DNA of 64,000 nt from Blastomussa wellsi (GCA_947652115.1 OX393569.1:10664820-10728819), one strand, 5' to 3'; positions 11,301-22,340 are shown, counted from the stretch's first letter. Notes: generated by a model not told the origin, from the letters alone. Numbers and translations: made by a program.

Positions 11301-11880
11301 TTACTGTAAGTGGAGTGCTGCCGATAGGTTGATACAAAAAAGGGATTTTTTTTTTTGGGGGGGGGGGGGGGGCGGTGAGGGGGTTGTGTCTTTATTAATT
11401 GTATTTGGGGCTACTTTAAATATTATGAGGTGTAGTGATTGAGGAATGGAGTCTAGAAGCTTGTGACCATCGTTTATCCACTTCGCTTCACTGAGTAGAA
11501 ACCATTCAAAGAAATTGAACCATGCACCCAGTTCTGTATCTATACAGATCCGTTTTGTAACCAGAACGTACTTCCAATGGATAATGTTCAGGCCAGACCA
11601 GTTCTCAGTCCAAAGTTGCCGTTTAACACCACCCCCGTCCGCCTGAAAGACCACCCCTTCGTTAACAACGCTATAGTGTTCAAGGAGTTTCATCACAAGA
11701 TGCCGTCAGGATAATATGTTATAAACTACAAGAAAACGTTCATCTTTACGAAGGGACCGGAAATCCATACAAGAATTAACACTGAGAACGCGACCACTAA
11801 TACCTATATAAGCCAAGTATCCTTCGGGGAGTTCCCGCCACAATCCGTCAAGACAAGTCGTTTTTATTTTAAACTATAGC
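11301..11880. other. Non-coding stretch with T-run and G-run
   Basis: Holds a run of T followed by a run of about 14 G (11346-11372). No supported gene; the frame on the - strand reads PPSPPPPPPP only because of the homopolymer. Confidence 0.5.
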
Positions 11881-12103
11881 TTCGTCGCTCCTAGCGATAT
11901 ATCTCCAATACCTAAAATATAGTTGTAGATTTCATTTCAGGTTATATATATTAAGTTCAAATCCAATAGAAAATTCTAAATCAATACAGTTGAGATGATA
12001 CTATCGAAATACCAGTAATCCAACGTGCAAAATTGCATTTATTATTGATAGCCGCATTTTAAAGATTTTCGAAAACCAGGAGGTTTTCATTTTAAAGGTG
12101 GGA

Positions 12104-12115
12104 GGTGTCACGATG
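12104..12115 (+). promoter_or_regulatory. Polypurine tract of an LTR retroelement
   Basis: The purine-rich aaaggtgggagg directly precedes the LTR start TGTCACGATG at 12116. This is the primer for plus-strand synthesis in LTR retroelements and marks the following LTR as a 3' LTR read on the + strand. Confidence 0.5.
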
Positions 12116-12373
12116 ATACTTAGCACTTCCAAGTTTAGACAAAGTTCATGATTATTCCAGCATAGAACTGCAACTTTACAGAGGTACGATTGCGTATATT
12201 TTAAGAACCCGACGTTTGTTCGTACTTTTCATATGCAAACTATTAATTATAGTTTAGTGAATGTTTGTGTAATCAGTCATCATTTTGAATAGAATATGTT
12301 TGTTCTGTCTGTAGTTTTCAATAGAACGCATGACAGCAGTTTTCAATAGAACACATGCTCGTACATTGTCAGT

Positions 12374-12564
12374 TTATTTATTTATTTATTTATTACAATT
12401 TAATGGCTAAAAAGAATATATATACAATGAGCCATAAGGATGGTCTGCAAAAGAGACTGGGTCCCCATGCTAGGCAGACCACCTCATCAAACATTACATT
12501 ATAAACTAACCTAAAAGATAAAAATTCCCTAACCCCCCTTTTAAAACTCAAAAAAAAGACTACA
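12374..12564 (-). repeat. LINE 3' tail and duplicated 3' UTR
   Basis: On the - strand the LINE ends in repeats of aaataaataaata (seen as tttatttatttattta from 12374). A 64-base unit beginning taaactaacct is present twice (from 12502 and from 12566), so the second copy overlaps the end of the reading frame. Confidence 0.6.
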
Positions 12565-14079
12565 TTAAACTAACCTAGAAGATAAAAATTCCCTAACCCC
12601 CCTTTTAAAACTTGAAACACTTGGTGCACTGCGGGTTAAAAATGGCAGAGAGTTCCACATATCCACGATACGATTAAAAAAGCTGAATTTAAAAACGTCT
12701 GTTCGTGCAAACTGTTTCTTTAAAGTTAAATTGTCTATGCCCCTCAGGGGATAACGATCATAATAAGAATAAAAATCTATGAAGGCGGAGATGTCTATAT
12801 TAATAAGACCATTAAGAACTTTGTAGAAAAACAAGACATCGAAAAAGAAGCGCCTATCCTCTAGAGAAAGTAAGTTCAGTTTATCCTTGCGAGTTACATA
12901 GTCATCGTCAGATTTGAGTATAAACTTGGTTGCTCTTCGCTGGATTCTTTCAAGTTTATTTATGTTCCTTACTGTATGCGGAGACCAGACGACGGTACAG
13001 TACTCCAGCTGGGACCTTACTAAGGCACAATATAGAGTTCTTAGGGTATTGATGTCTTTCAGGCATTTACAAGTTCTTTTTATGAGGCCAAGGATTTTGT
13101 TGGCCTTGCTACAAATCTTATCGACATGGGCATTCCAGGACAGCTTATTACTAGTGACCAGACCCAGATCACAGAATTCAGACGTTTCTTCCAGAGAGCA
13201 CCCATTCAGCATGAAGTCAGAAAGAAGCGGCATCCTTTTCATTGTGATACGCAGCAGTTTACATTTCTTTACATTAAAATCCATCAGGTTTCGCTTACTC
13301 CAGTCACATAGGTTGTCTAAGTCGGATTGGAAATCTTGTTGGTCTGATGGATAACTTACCACTCTAGATGTCTTACAGTCGTCTGCGTATAATGCAATTG
13401 TGTTCCCTGGCATGACCACGTCAGGTAGGTCGCTGATGAATATCACAAAAAATAATGGCCCCAATAAGGAACCTTGTGGAACACCAGATGGAACGACAGA
13501 CCAAGCAGAGCTCTGACCGTCTATTACAACTCTTTGCTCTCTATTGCTCAGGTAGTTCTCACACCAACTGAGTAAGCTACCAGAGATGCCAAAGCTACAC
13601 AGTTTCTGCAGGAGAAGGTCATGTGAGACTCTGTCAAAAGCCTTAGAAAAGTCAAGGAACACAACGTCCACCTGCAGTCCATCGTCCAGTGCTTTTGTCC
13701 ACTGATGATGTGTTAAAACTAACTGAGTAGCACATGAGCGACCCCTTATGAAACCATGCTGCCAGTCTGTGAGGTATGGAGCCACGTGTGAGTATATGGC
13801 TTTATGTACAATCTTCTCTAGGCATTTACTTGGGATGGACAATAGTGATATAGGTCGATAGTTCTCAACTACATCTTTGGCCTCTGCTTTGAACACAGGA
13901 GTAACATTAGCTCTTTTCCACAGAGAAGGTACCCTTCCAGATCTGAGGGACGAATTAAACAATAGAGCCAGAGGGTATGATAGTTCCTCAGCACATTCTT
14001 TGAGAATCCTACCAGGGATACCGTCCACTCCGGTTGATTTATTTACGTCAACTTGGCTGAGAATGGTCTTAAGGAACAC
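12565..14079 (-). CDS. Non-LTR retrotransposon reverse transcriptase (CR1/jockey-like), 5'-truncated
   Basis: An uninterrupted 504-residue frame for a LINE reverse transcriptase. Visible motifs in order: NYRPISLLS near residue 75, FLDFSKAFDRVSH near 140, SGVPQGSLLGPLFF near 200 and the catalytic IALYADDCKT near 230, followed by the thumb and the typical C-terminal WNSLP segment. The apurinic endonuclease that should precede it is missing, as is usual for 5'-truncated LINE copies. The frame has no stop or shift, so the insertion is probably fairly young. Clade is inferred from motif style and the short tandem-repeat tail. It is inserted in the LTR described at 12116-16418. Confidence 0.85.
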   Translation of the reverse strand: MFLKTILSQVDVNKSTGVDGIPGRILKECAEELSYPLALLFNSSLRSGRVPSLWKRANVTPVFKAEAKDVVENYRPISLLSIPSKCLEKIVHKAIYSHVAPYLTDWQHGFIRGRSCATQLVLTHHQWTKALDDGLQVDVVFLDFSKAFDRVSHDLLLQKLCSFGISGSLLSWCENYLSNREQRVVIDGQSSAWSVVPSGVPQGSLLGPLFFVIFISDLPDVVMPGNTIALYADDCKTSRVVSYPSDQQDFQSDLDNLCDWSKRNLMDFNVKKCKLLRITMKRMPLLSDFMLNGCSLEETSEFCDLGLVTSNKLSWNAHVDKICSKANKILGLIKRTCKCLKDINTLRTLYCALVRSQLEYCTVVWSPHTVRNINKLERIQRRATKFILKSDDDYVTRKDKLNLLSLEDRRFFFDVLFFYKVLNGLINIDISAFIDFYSYYDRYPLRGIDNLTLKKQFARTDVFKFSFFNRIVDMWNSLPFLTRSAPSVSSFKRGVREFLSSRLV

Positions 14080-14754
14080 TTAGCATATCAAAGAACCATT
14101 TTCCCAAGTAGAACAAAACACAGTAGACAACACATGTATTTTCAATAGATCAAACAAGTTCAAGAGAACCTGAGCAGATGTCCACTTTGTACTATATCAT
14201 GAAGATTGGACTAACCAATCGGATGTTGTGTAGTTATTAGTGTTAAAGCTATTGTATTCTTTTGTATAAGCGAACACCTGTGTTTACTTAAGATCATATA
14301 AAAGTAATGAGAAAAACTGTATAAATCGATTACCTCGCCCGTCATTACCTATGCTTGTCAAATAGGCTCTAAATGTCGAATGTCAATATATATGTCCAAA
14401 ATTTCGATATATATGTCGAAATTTCAATATATATGTCCAACTGCAATATATTTGTCCGCGGTTTATAAAATATATGTCCAAGTCGATATATGGGGATCTC
14501 GTTTTATATTGCCCCGTTTTGATGTAATTTTCGACATAAAAATTGCAGATGAAATAGCTCTTATTGAAGTCGAGCCTGCAATAATATATTCTTTTGTAAA
14601 GACAGCACGCGAACGAGGCGAAAGGGTCAAAACATCGGACAACACAATGTACAATGACCCGTTAGCCTCGTTTGTATGTCAAACCGCTGAGAACTCAAAT
14701 AAGAGCCATTCAGTGCAAACTTATGCAAATGAGGTGACCCGTATCCCGCGAAGA

Positions 14755-15188
14755 ATGAAAGCGAGGCTGCCACCTCTCGACAACATGGCGGCCCAGTGGA
14801 TTACTGATGTCGATGTGTTTTTCGAGTCTCTTGTCCGTGTGATACGAGGAGCCAGAGGTCATTTGTCCACCGATCAAGTTGACAGTGCTGACTTTTGGTG
14901 TCGACGACTAGACGAGTGCGAAAGGACAATGACGCTTTTGCTGTCTCGAGTAAGGGAATCAAGGCCCGATCAAGTAACCAGTTGTTGACTGCTTTCTTAA
15001 GAGATCTAAGGGACATGCTCGATTCTAGGACCTTTCGAAGAGGATTTGTAGTTGAAGGGCAAGAATTTCCTCAGACTCTTCGTACAACTGACCAAGCAGG
15101 TACTGCGGGAAGGCCCAGGTATGCTATAACAGAGGTTCAAATACTAATGCTAAGAGATTAAGGGTTTATATGGGCAGATATTGCACGG
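14755..15188 (+). pseudogene. Integrase-core-like gene fragment, arm 1 copy
   Basis: Across two frames this arm reads DNMAAQWITDVDVFFESL, FWCRRLDECERTMTLLLSRV, then AFLRDLRDMLDSRTFRRGF and GRPRYAITEVQILMLRD followed by a stop and GFIWADIAR. The last part has the look of the helix-turn-helix start of a cnidarian gene family that I recall as carrying a retroviral-type integrase core further downstream. The stop replaces a Leu codon, and a frame change is needed near 14985, so this copy is dead. The catalytic core is absent. Confidence 0.45.
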
Positions 15189-15780
15189 GATTCTTTCACG
15201 TTGCAGTCGAAGACCACGAGCTCTTGTAGCTCCAAGGACCAGATAAAAGACCTGCTCGAGGGGTAGCGTGAAGTACACCGGCAACAATAGCATCCAGTTC
15301 ATCATCAAAAATGTGATCAAAATTTCAACCAACACTCATGTCACATTCCTTCTTCTCCTCCGCAATGTTACGGGAGAAACTCCAAAATACCGTGCAATAT
15401 CTGCCCATCTAAACCCTTAATCTCTTAGCATTAATATTTGAACCTCTGTTATAGCATACCTGGGCCTTCCCGCAGTACCTGCTTGGTCAGTTGTGCGAAG
15501 AGTCTGAGCAAATTCTTGCCCTTCAACCACAAATTCTCTTCGAAAGGCCCTAGAATCGAGCATGTCCCTTAGATCTCTTAAGAAAGCAGTCGGGCCTTGA
15601 TTCCCTTACTCTAGACAGCAAAAGCGTCATTGTCCTTTCGCACTCGTCTAGTCGTCGACACCAAAACTCAGCACTGTCAACTAGATCGGTGGACAAATGA
15701 CCTCTGGCTCCTCGTATCACACGGCCAAGAGACTCGAAAAACACATCGACGTCAGGAATCCACTAGGCCGCCATGTTGTC
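15189..15780 (-). pseudogene. Integrase-core-like gene fragment, arm 2 copy
   Basis: The - strand copy starts at about 15770, repeats the protein of arm 1 (VIRGARGHLSTDLVDSAEFW, then GFRWADIARYFGVSPVTLRR) and continues into the unpaired centre as ATRARGLRLQRERI. It therefore holds more of the helix-turn-helix region than arm 1. The same Leu-to-stop change occurs at the same place in both arms, which shows that the lesion predates the inverted duplication or was shared by gene conversion. Confidence 0.45.
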
Positions 15781-16424
15781 GAGAGGTGGCAGCCTCGCTT
15801 TCATTCTTCGCGGGATACGGGTCACCTCATTTGCATAAGTTTGCACTGAATTTCATCTGCAATATATATAAAATTACATCAAAACGAGGCAATATAAAAC
15901 GAGATCCCCATATATCGACTTGGACATATATTCTATAAACCGCGGACAAATATATTGCAGTTGGACATATATATTGAAATTTCGACATATATATCGAAAT
16001 TTTGGACATATATATTGACATTGGACATTTAGAGCCTATTTGACAAGCATAGTTACCTACCTCGATTACCTACAACGAGCTGTGAAGTGTGTATGAAGTT
16101 TATTCACGGATTAAAGAAGTTTGCTGTATTCAAGAAGTATCCATTGTTCCAGTCGTTCTATCGCTTCATGGAACGTAGAAACTAGACCCTGTACCTCTGG
16201 CATTGAGTAACGAGTGCCGGCTGCAAAGCTAGTGTTCTGCCGAGTTATTCCCCGTTTCCAGCAGCGTTTCCAGCGCCGTTCAAGTCGTCATTAGCAAAGC
16301 CCTATTTGCTAAGTATCGCCGTTTCGCGCCCTCGTGAAGTAGTCAAGTCCCAATATTCACCGAACTCGCTTGCGCTGGTAAAAAACCGCCCAACAACCCC
16401 TAAAAACTTATCGTTACACTACGC

Positions 16425-16600
16425 TTCCCAGTTGAGCCCGAAACCACGCAAGGTTCCACACAAAGTTTTGACGTCAAAACTTTGACGTTTCTGAAGGCAA
16501 CGAGAATGTAACGTTCAATGGTTGTTTGTCAAAGTTTGAAACAACGTCAGGCGACGTTACAGAAGTGTACTGATTGGCGATAAATAAATTTTTACCTGCA
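16425..16600 (-). repeat. Dispersed repeat with a 24-bp perfect palindrome
   Basis: Positions 16461-16484 form a perfect palindrome centred on GACGTC (caaagttttgacgtcaaaac, continuing tttg). The flanks (ttccacacaaag, gagcccgaaaccacgcaagg) recur in inverted orientation at 30640-30848, defining a dispersed family. Confidence 0.65.
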
Positions 16601-16677
16601 CAAATTTGTTAAGGGGATACGATTTTCAGAAAATTAATTTCACACAAAAGCCGAGTCTGTTTGTAGCTGCGGTTCTA

Positions 16678-17108
16678 TGAGGGGTGATTGTAGCTCTGCG
16701 AATGTGTCATAAATTTTCTTTCCCCGGGAAAACATAATTTATTACTCGCGCCAGACCTTAGCGGCCGGGCACTCTGAAGACCCGGATTAAGAAGATCGTG
16801 GTTCGCAGAAGATTCGGATTGAGAAGAACATAATTCGAAACATGAATAATAGAATTGCAGTTCGCATAATACAATATGGGACATCACAATGTGTAAATAC
16901 AGAAGAAAATTGTCAAGGCAGAAACATAATTCGCAACGAATAATCGAATACAAGGGCAACGAACAACAGCGATGTTTTGGTGAACATCATTGATAAAAAG
17001 TATAACACAATTCGTAACATCAAAAAACACCAGTGGAAATTTTAATAACCGCATTGAAAAACAGCAGAACTAAATCCCAAATTTAATTTTGGCGGTAATC
17101 ACCCCTCA
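16678..17108. mobile_element. TA-flanked MITE, 431 bp
   Basis: Ends TGAGGGGTGATT and AATCACCCCTCA are perfect inverted copies, each flanked by TA (16676-16677 and 17109-17110), as in Tc1/mariner-type insertions. The interior contains several irregular ataattcg / acgaat motifs and no transposase. Confidence 0.65.
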
Positions 17109-17900
17109 TACTGTTCCACTAGCCGTTTTGCCCTTGGGAAAGTAGGACTTTACCCAAGTTGAGTGCGTGTTTTGTGTGTGACCGATATTCCCACAGTGAA
17201 ACTGCCCACGGGAAATCACTATGGATACATCAAAAAGAACAAAAGAATTGCCCATGACATTCCCCGAAGCAAGTCGTTGGGTTTATCTATGGTTTATCTA
17301 ACCACAAAGCTGTTCCACCAATCGTGAAGCAGCAATTGTTGATAACAGGAAACCGCAGACACGCTGGGAGCATTTTTTCTATAATTAACCGCGAGTAGCA
17401 TGCACGGCCTGAATAGCATCACGGAATAACATCACGCATTCTAGTACTTTGCCCCTGCATTACCGGCCCTACACGTTTGCAGATAAACTCAAATGTAGCT
17501 CGAGAAACTCGAAAGGTTTACTTTCACGAGAAATCGAGTGCTCGAATTTTCAAAAGTTTCTAGAGCCACTTCTGCGGCAGGGGAAATACCCAAGCACGTC
17601 TCCGTTGGCGACCAACCAGCATGGGAAAGCATACATCGAGGCTTATGAAAACATAGGCATGCAATGCGTGCGAGAGTTGTTTTTTCAGTTTTGATATGGG
17701 CGTATTGGGTATTTTTTGGGATCAGCAAAACTAGCCCGATAAAAAAGAACGCTCAATGACCAATTTAGTGTTGGGCCTTTTGCTGACAGCGTGTGCATTT
17801 TAAGTAAATGAGCGCAACGCAAAATACGTTTGACTAGCGAATTCATTCACGACGAAACTTTCCTGTCGACCATGAATAATATATCTGTAAAAACTGCAGT
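17109..17900. other. Non-coding stretch
   Basis: No supported gene, RNA or repeat boundary was recognised. Two short open frames (17449-17694 + and 17489-17728 -) overlap on opposite strands and look accidental. Confidence 0.4.
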
Positions 17901-17905
17901 AATCA

Positions 17906-18073
17906 GAAATTGTTTGATAAAAATGGAATGACATGCGTAGTACGGTGATTAATTAACAATCACTTAACTGCGCATGTCATTCCATTTTTATCAAACAATT
18001 TCACAATCTCGTCCCCAGAGCCCGCTTTTCTTTTGGTCAGCATCACGAAAAACGGGCTCTGGGACGAGATTGA
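17906..18073. repeat. Two abutting hairpins
   Basis: Hairpin 1 has perfect 32-base arms (17906-17937 and 17971-18002, gaaattgtttgataaaaatg...) around an inner palindrome gtgattaattaacaatcac. Hairpin 2 starts two bases later, with arms caatctcgtccccagagccc (18004-18024) and its inverted copy (18053-18073). They are probably two MITEs, one beside the other. Confidence 0.75.
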
Positions 18074-18348
18074 CAATTTGACTGGTTTCTTGATGTAACC
18101 CCAAACCTGATTGGATTGATGTACGTCACTACTTGGGTTTGACGCCTAAAAGTCTAATTTGATTACTTTGCGGTTACACTTGCCGCCACAAAGTCTGCAG
18201 CAATATTTGAGGGATTCCATACCACAAATCTTTAGAAAATGTCAATGCTTTTAAACTCTCTTCTTTAACCCTACTTATTACTACACGACATTACAATGTT
18301 GTGAAGACATACCCACCTACCGCTTGTTGTGACTAAATGCCAATTCTA

Positions 18349-19091
18349 ATTACAGCTTTTACCGATCGCACGCGCCCTCCAACGATGTTTTTTCCGTTTG
18401 AAAAATGAGTTTCGATGGACGTCAATCATCTGTTTCCATGACAGTGGTAGGTTTCATTCAAGCCGTGGAGTGACATTCGGCTTTCCGGCAGCTGTTTTTC
18501 ACCCTTACCTTTGGAAAGAGAAACAGCACTCAAGTTCTGAATATTGTCGGTGAAATTGCAAAAAAAGAAAAATGATCATGCGTAACGCACGAATTTCATG
18601 AAACGAGTCGATATTCAGGTAATTCGTTGTCGACACAGTCGTGTTATATAGCTGCAATAAGAAAGATAGATACTTTCATTCTTCGAACGAACCACTTCGA
18701 AAATATTTGGTTTCCATAGGTATTTGGCGTGATGCTTTGGCGAGAGCAGTCGCTTTTTAGCGGCCGACTTTTTGTTTTGTCACAATATTACGCTCTAGCT
18801 TGAAAGAAATTTTGTATTTATTCATATCTGCTTCCTCTGTGGAATTCGAGTTACGGCCTATTGCTTAAATGTGTAGACGCTGTTTTGAAATACTCATCAA
18901 ATCATGGAAATAGTTCACAAAAGGTTAGAATATTATCGTCTTGTTATTGTGTTTGGCGATAAAAGAGCAAATCCAAACTGGCGCATGCAATCATTCAAGA
19001 CATAAACACGGATGATTGACGTCCATCAAAACTTAATTTTCAAACAAGAAAAAAATCGTTGGAGGGCGCGTGTGATCGGTAACCGCTGTAA
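18349..19091. mobile_element. MITE with ~80-bp inverted ends, 743 bp
   Basis: The left end (ttacagcttttaccgatcgc, then cgccctccaacga and gatggacgtcaatcatc) and the right end are inverted copies over about 80 bases with roughly 85% identity by eye. The interior is non-coding. Confidence 0.7.
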
Positions 19092-19570
19092 GAAAGCTAT
19101 TTCTACCTGAAAATGAAAAACTCAGAGACTCAAAGGACAGTGCAGAATGCAACACCAAACGTCATTCTTGACAGCGGTAACACGATACTTTTGTTTATTT
19201 GTAATATGATACTTTTGTTTTTCTTCGAAATGTTGAAACATGATACTTTGTTTTCTGCATCGCTGATTTTCAACACAAAGCGTAATATTTTGTGATTTAT
19301 TAAACACGTATCAAAGTATTTTATCGAAAGACAATAAACGGATCAAATGGAAAAAATATATCTTTCCAAGGGGTTTTTAAAACGTAGTACAGTTAGTACA
19401 TCGTTCTCTGGTTGTTACGAAATTTGTGCCGAAAATCCTGGTGAAAGATTTTGCATATTCAATTACGAACGGTTCGTGAAATATTTACCAGAGCTGGTAC
19501 GTCTGTAATGAAAGCTGTTTCTCCGGAATTACTGTACTCTGCGATTGAGTATGTGGCATTCTTAAATGCC
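19092..19570. other. AT-rich non-coding stretch
   Basis: Contains three loosely repeated acacgatacttttgttt / aatatgatacttttg motifs (19175-19255). No gene is supported. Confidence 0.35.
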
Positions 19571-19579
19571 GTATGACAC

Positions 19580-19884
19580 AGGGACGGCGGAGCCGGGGGG
19601 GCTTACGACAATGACAATTTTTTGTTTCAGTACAAGGTTCGTATTTACAAAACTTCCAAAATATTGCTGTAGCACAAAAAGTACCTGTCATTTTACACTT
19701 ATCCAGGTTGTCTTTTTTTAAGAAATATATCATGGAGAACGTTGAAAATACCATTTCCGAGCCTCTAGATTTCAAAATTTTCTGGGGGAGGATGCCCCCC
19801 CACCCCCCTAGAAAGTTGCGCCACTGGCGCTCATTTTCAAGCTCCCCCCCCCCCCCCACTTTCAAATACGCTCCGCCGCCCTCT
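19580..19884. repeat. G/C-tract repeat with short inverted ends
   Basis: Ends agggacggcggagcc and gctccgccgccct are near inverted copies. The interior has a G run, ctgggggaggatgcccccc and a run of C. Open frames here read proline- or glycine-rich only because of these tracts. Confidence 0.45.
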
Positions 19885-19917
19885 GACATCTACTATGTCC
19901 TGAAGCAAAGTCTCTGA

Positions 19918-20725
19918 TCATGTCTGATTTCTCAGCTCTACTGATTTCAAACAACTCATCTCCGAGAAATAGGAAGCTGCGTACATCCGCAACTTCAAAT
20001 TTAACCAAAGTTAAAGCTATCGTTACTTCAGTCAGAAACATTTTAAAGTTCAACATGGCTCTCATTCACAACTAACCGCAATCAAAAAACAATCCCTCAA
20101 CTCAAAGCCGCCAAAACAGACTGCTCGCAGCATGTAAAATTTCACATCCTCGTACCTTCTTCACCACCATGAAAATTTCCGAACAGTTTTCCGCTTAAAA
20201 CCCACACACAACATTATACGGCAGATCTAAAGAAACACCGAGTGCTGGAAATAGATACATCATGCCAACACCGCCCAATAAAGATGGCCGTCCCTTGAAT
20301 CCGAAACAAATATTGATACAAAATTAAACGATACATACAAGCGGCAATTTCATTGGTTATTGATCGACAGTATCCTAATTATGATTGGTGTGAAATACAT
20401 CGCTCGTCCACCCATCCATCCATCCATCCGCTGAATAGGGACATACGTCGTTACGCCGACTAAGAGTTATTTTTTTTGAAAAAAATAACTCAATAAATGG
20501 ATTAGTTTGAGCGAATGAAGAAACGTAATCGCAGACACATTTTGCGTATTGTTGTCAGGACAAAATGTTGAATTTTGAGATCGTTGTATGACATGCAAAA
20601 AGTTCACCTCGGGTAATCATTTGTAATGTAACCGACAGATTCAACCTGATCGGAAACCCAAGCTGATCCCAACCCAAGCAAATTTTCCCACGGGGACACC
20701 TCGATGGAAGCTGTGTGTAACCACG
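19918..20725. other. Non-coding stretch with (ATCC)n microsatellite
   Basis: No supported gene. Contains about five copies of ccat (20408-20430) and the palindrome ttattttttttgaaaaaaataa near 20466. Confidence 0.4.
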
Positions 20726-20863
20726 ACTTATGTATGGCATTACTGCTGGCCATGATCTGTAGTTGTTCAGTTATTCAGTTTTATTGTTTATTAACCAATC
20801 ACATTAAACCACGTGGTCTGAGTCGTTGATCCAACATGGCGTCTGTGTCATGAGTATGGAATA
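20726..20863 (+). repeat. 5' LTR of outer Gypsy element
   Basis: About 136 bases aligning base for base with 30188-30323 (ggcattac, ctggccatgatctgtag, cgttgatccaacatggcgtctg). The first two bases are ac instead of TG, so the terminus has decayed. TGGTGTC follows directly at 20864, the start expected of a primer-binding site. No clear target duplication remains. Confidence 0.7.
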
Positions 20864-20918
20864 TGGTGTCAAAACAGTGGGATTTCGAGCGCCACTGAAC
20901 TGAAACAAACACATCAGG

Positions 20919-21690
20919 ATGACCGGAGGATACGCCAATTCCTCGTTCAACTGGCCAAGAATGAACTGGGCCGCTGCGGACCTTAGTAAAGAATGGGAAA
21001 GGTTTTGTCAAGATTGCGAATTCACGTTCGGAGGACCGCTCAGCAAATGCACTGAGAAAGAGAAAATATGTAACCTGATGAGCTTCGTAAGCGACAAAGG
21101 CCGGGAAATTTACCTCACTTTCCAGTGGGAAACTGTGCGAGTTGGATCTGGAGAAAGTGCAGAAGATGTAAATGAAAAATACATACTCGAAAGAGTCGTT
21201 GGAAAGTTCAAAGCACACCTCGAAGCAAAGAAGAACCCAATTATGGCGGCGGTTTATAAATTTGATCGAAGGCGTTAGACACAACGGGAAACGTGTGACA
21301 CCTTTGTCTCCGGCCCGTGGTCTGGACATGACAGAGTCGAATAAGTTGATCCATCGCATGCAAATCTCTGGATGATCGAGTAAGGCAACGCTGCTTGGAG
21401 AAAATTAAAAACCTTGCCATCGAAATGGCAATCGACATAGGTCTGATGCTCGAAGCGACCAAGGGCGGAATGCAAGTGATGTCTGGTGAGGCCCCGAAAG
21501 TAGAGGTCAATAAACTTGCATGGAGCAATAGCTCATCCAAGAAGCCCAACAATAAGGTACCAAAAGGGAAAAATGTACAAGTTCAGAAATGTGATAGGTG
21601 TGGATACAATGCCCACAAGCCACAAGAAAAATGCCAAGGCAGAAATGAATCGTGCAACAAGTGCAGAAAAATTGAACATTAAGCCCAACT
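20919..21690 (+). pseudogene. Outer Gypsy element: gag remnant
   Basis: The first 119 codons (from ATG at 20919) read as a Gypsy capsid-like protein with the segment WPRMNWAAADLSKEWERF. A frame change follows near 21270. The nucleocapsid finger pair is visible at 21585-21690: CDRCGYNAHKPQEKCQGR then CNKCRKIEH. Gag normally packages element RNA in a particle; this copy has several shifts and stops and cannot make a full product. Confidence 0.65.
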
Positions 21691-22340
21691 GTGCAAAAGT
21701 AAGAAAAGTGAATGTCAACTTACTAAATGAAATGGACTATCATGGAGAAGACTTTTCTATTGATGAGGAGGGTCCAGACAGTGATGTGCAGCTACTTCAT
21801 GTAGCAAGCCTAGAAATGAATGGCATCAGTGACAAGCAGAAATCTTGTGAAAATGATAAATGGTGGGAGGTTGTAGAAGTGGGTAGCAGTACCCTGCATT
21901 GTCAACGTGACACTGGTGCCTATGCAAGTGTAATTAACACTACTCAACTCAAGCAAGTAGCACTCAGTGCCCAGATCAAACAAACCAAGAAGGCCTTGGT
22001 GTCATACAGCCAACACTGAATCACACCAAAGGGTTATGTCACTCTTCCCGTGAGATTCAGGGACAGCAAGTTAAATGTGAACTTCTATGCCATAGATAGT
22101 GAGCAGAAGCCAATATTATCTAGCAAGGTTTGTCAAGCCCTCAACTTGGTTCATCGGGTTCATAAATTACAGGCACAGAAGCTTATTGACCAGCACCCAG
22201 ATTTACAAAGTGCATCCGGAGCCATGCCTGGAACTTACTCTAACAAGATTGACCCCAAAGCAACACCTGTAGTGCATGGGCCTCGCAGACAACCTGCAGC
22301 AATCCTTCCCAAGATCATTGCCAAGCTTAAGGAAAAGTAA
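21690..22340 (+). pseudogene. Outer Gypsy element: protease remnant
   Basis: The frame shows CQRDTGAYASVI near 21900, the D-[ST]-G active-site triad of a retroelement aspartic protease. A stop at 22018 splits it from the following linker (22050-22340), which reads MPGTYSNKIDPKATPVVHGP, the usual lead-in to the reverse transcriptase. Non-functional. Confidence 0.6.

Larger units (their letters stand above)
14349..16052. mobile_element. 1.7-kb fold-back element carrying inverted gene fragments
   Basis: Arm 1 (14349-15188) and arm 2 (15390-16052) are inverted copies starting ctatgcttgtcaaatagg; arm 1 is longer because arm 2 lacks a stretch of about 170 bases. A 201-base unpaired centre separates them. 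TTAC at 14345-14348 and 16053-16056 is a candidate 4-base target duplication. The outer 120 bases of each arm hold about six variants of caatatatatgtcc. Each arm encodes, facing inward, pieces of the same protein, described separately. Confidence 0.75.
12116..16418 (+). mobile_element. 3' LTR split by two later insertions
   Basis: The LTR starts TGTCACGATGATA and ends TTATCGTTACA, giving a near-inverted TGT.ACGAT terminus. Removing the LINE (about 12374-14083) and the fold-back (14349-16052) leaves about 900 bases. It contains a TATA box (tataaaag, 14297-14304). No matching 5' LTR or flanking duplication was found, and the internal region upstream (about 11880-12103) has no recognisable coding, so this may be a truncated element. 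The call rests on the polypurine tract, the termini and the TATA box. Confidence 0.45.

Noticed and set aside
11301..11696. 131-codon frame with a proline run
   Set aside because: The proline run is a G homopolymer read on the other strand; no splice sites or domain.
12914..13354. 146-codon + frame inside the LINE
   Set aside because: Antisense shadow of the reverse transcriptase.
19485..19889. 134-codon - frame
   Set aside because: Runs through G/C tracts of a repeat and is glycine-rich for that reason.
20799..21359. 186-codon frame on the - strand
   Set aside because: It is antisense to the outer Gypsy LTR and gag and shows no domain.
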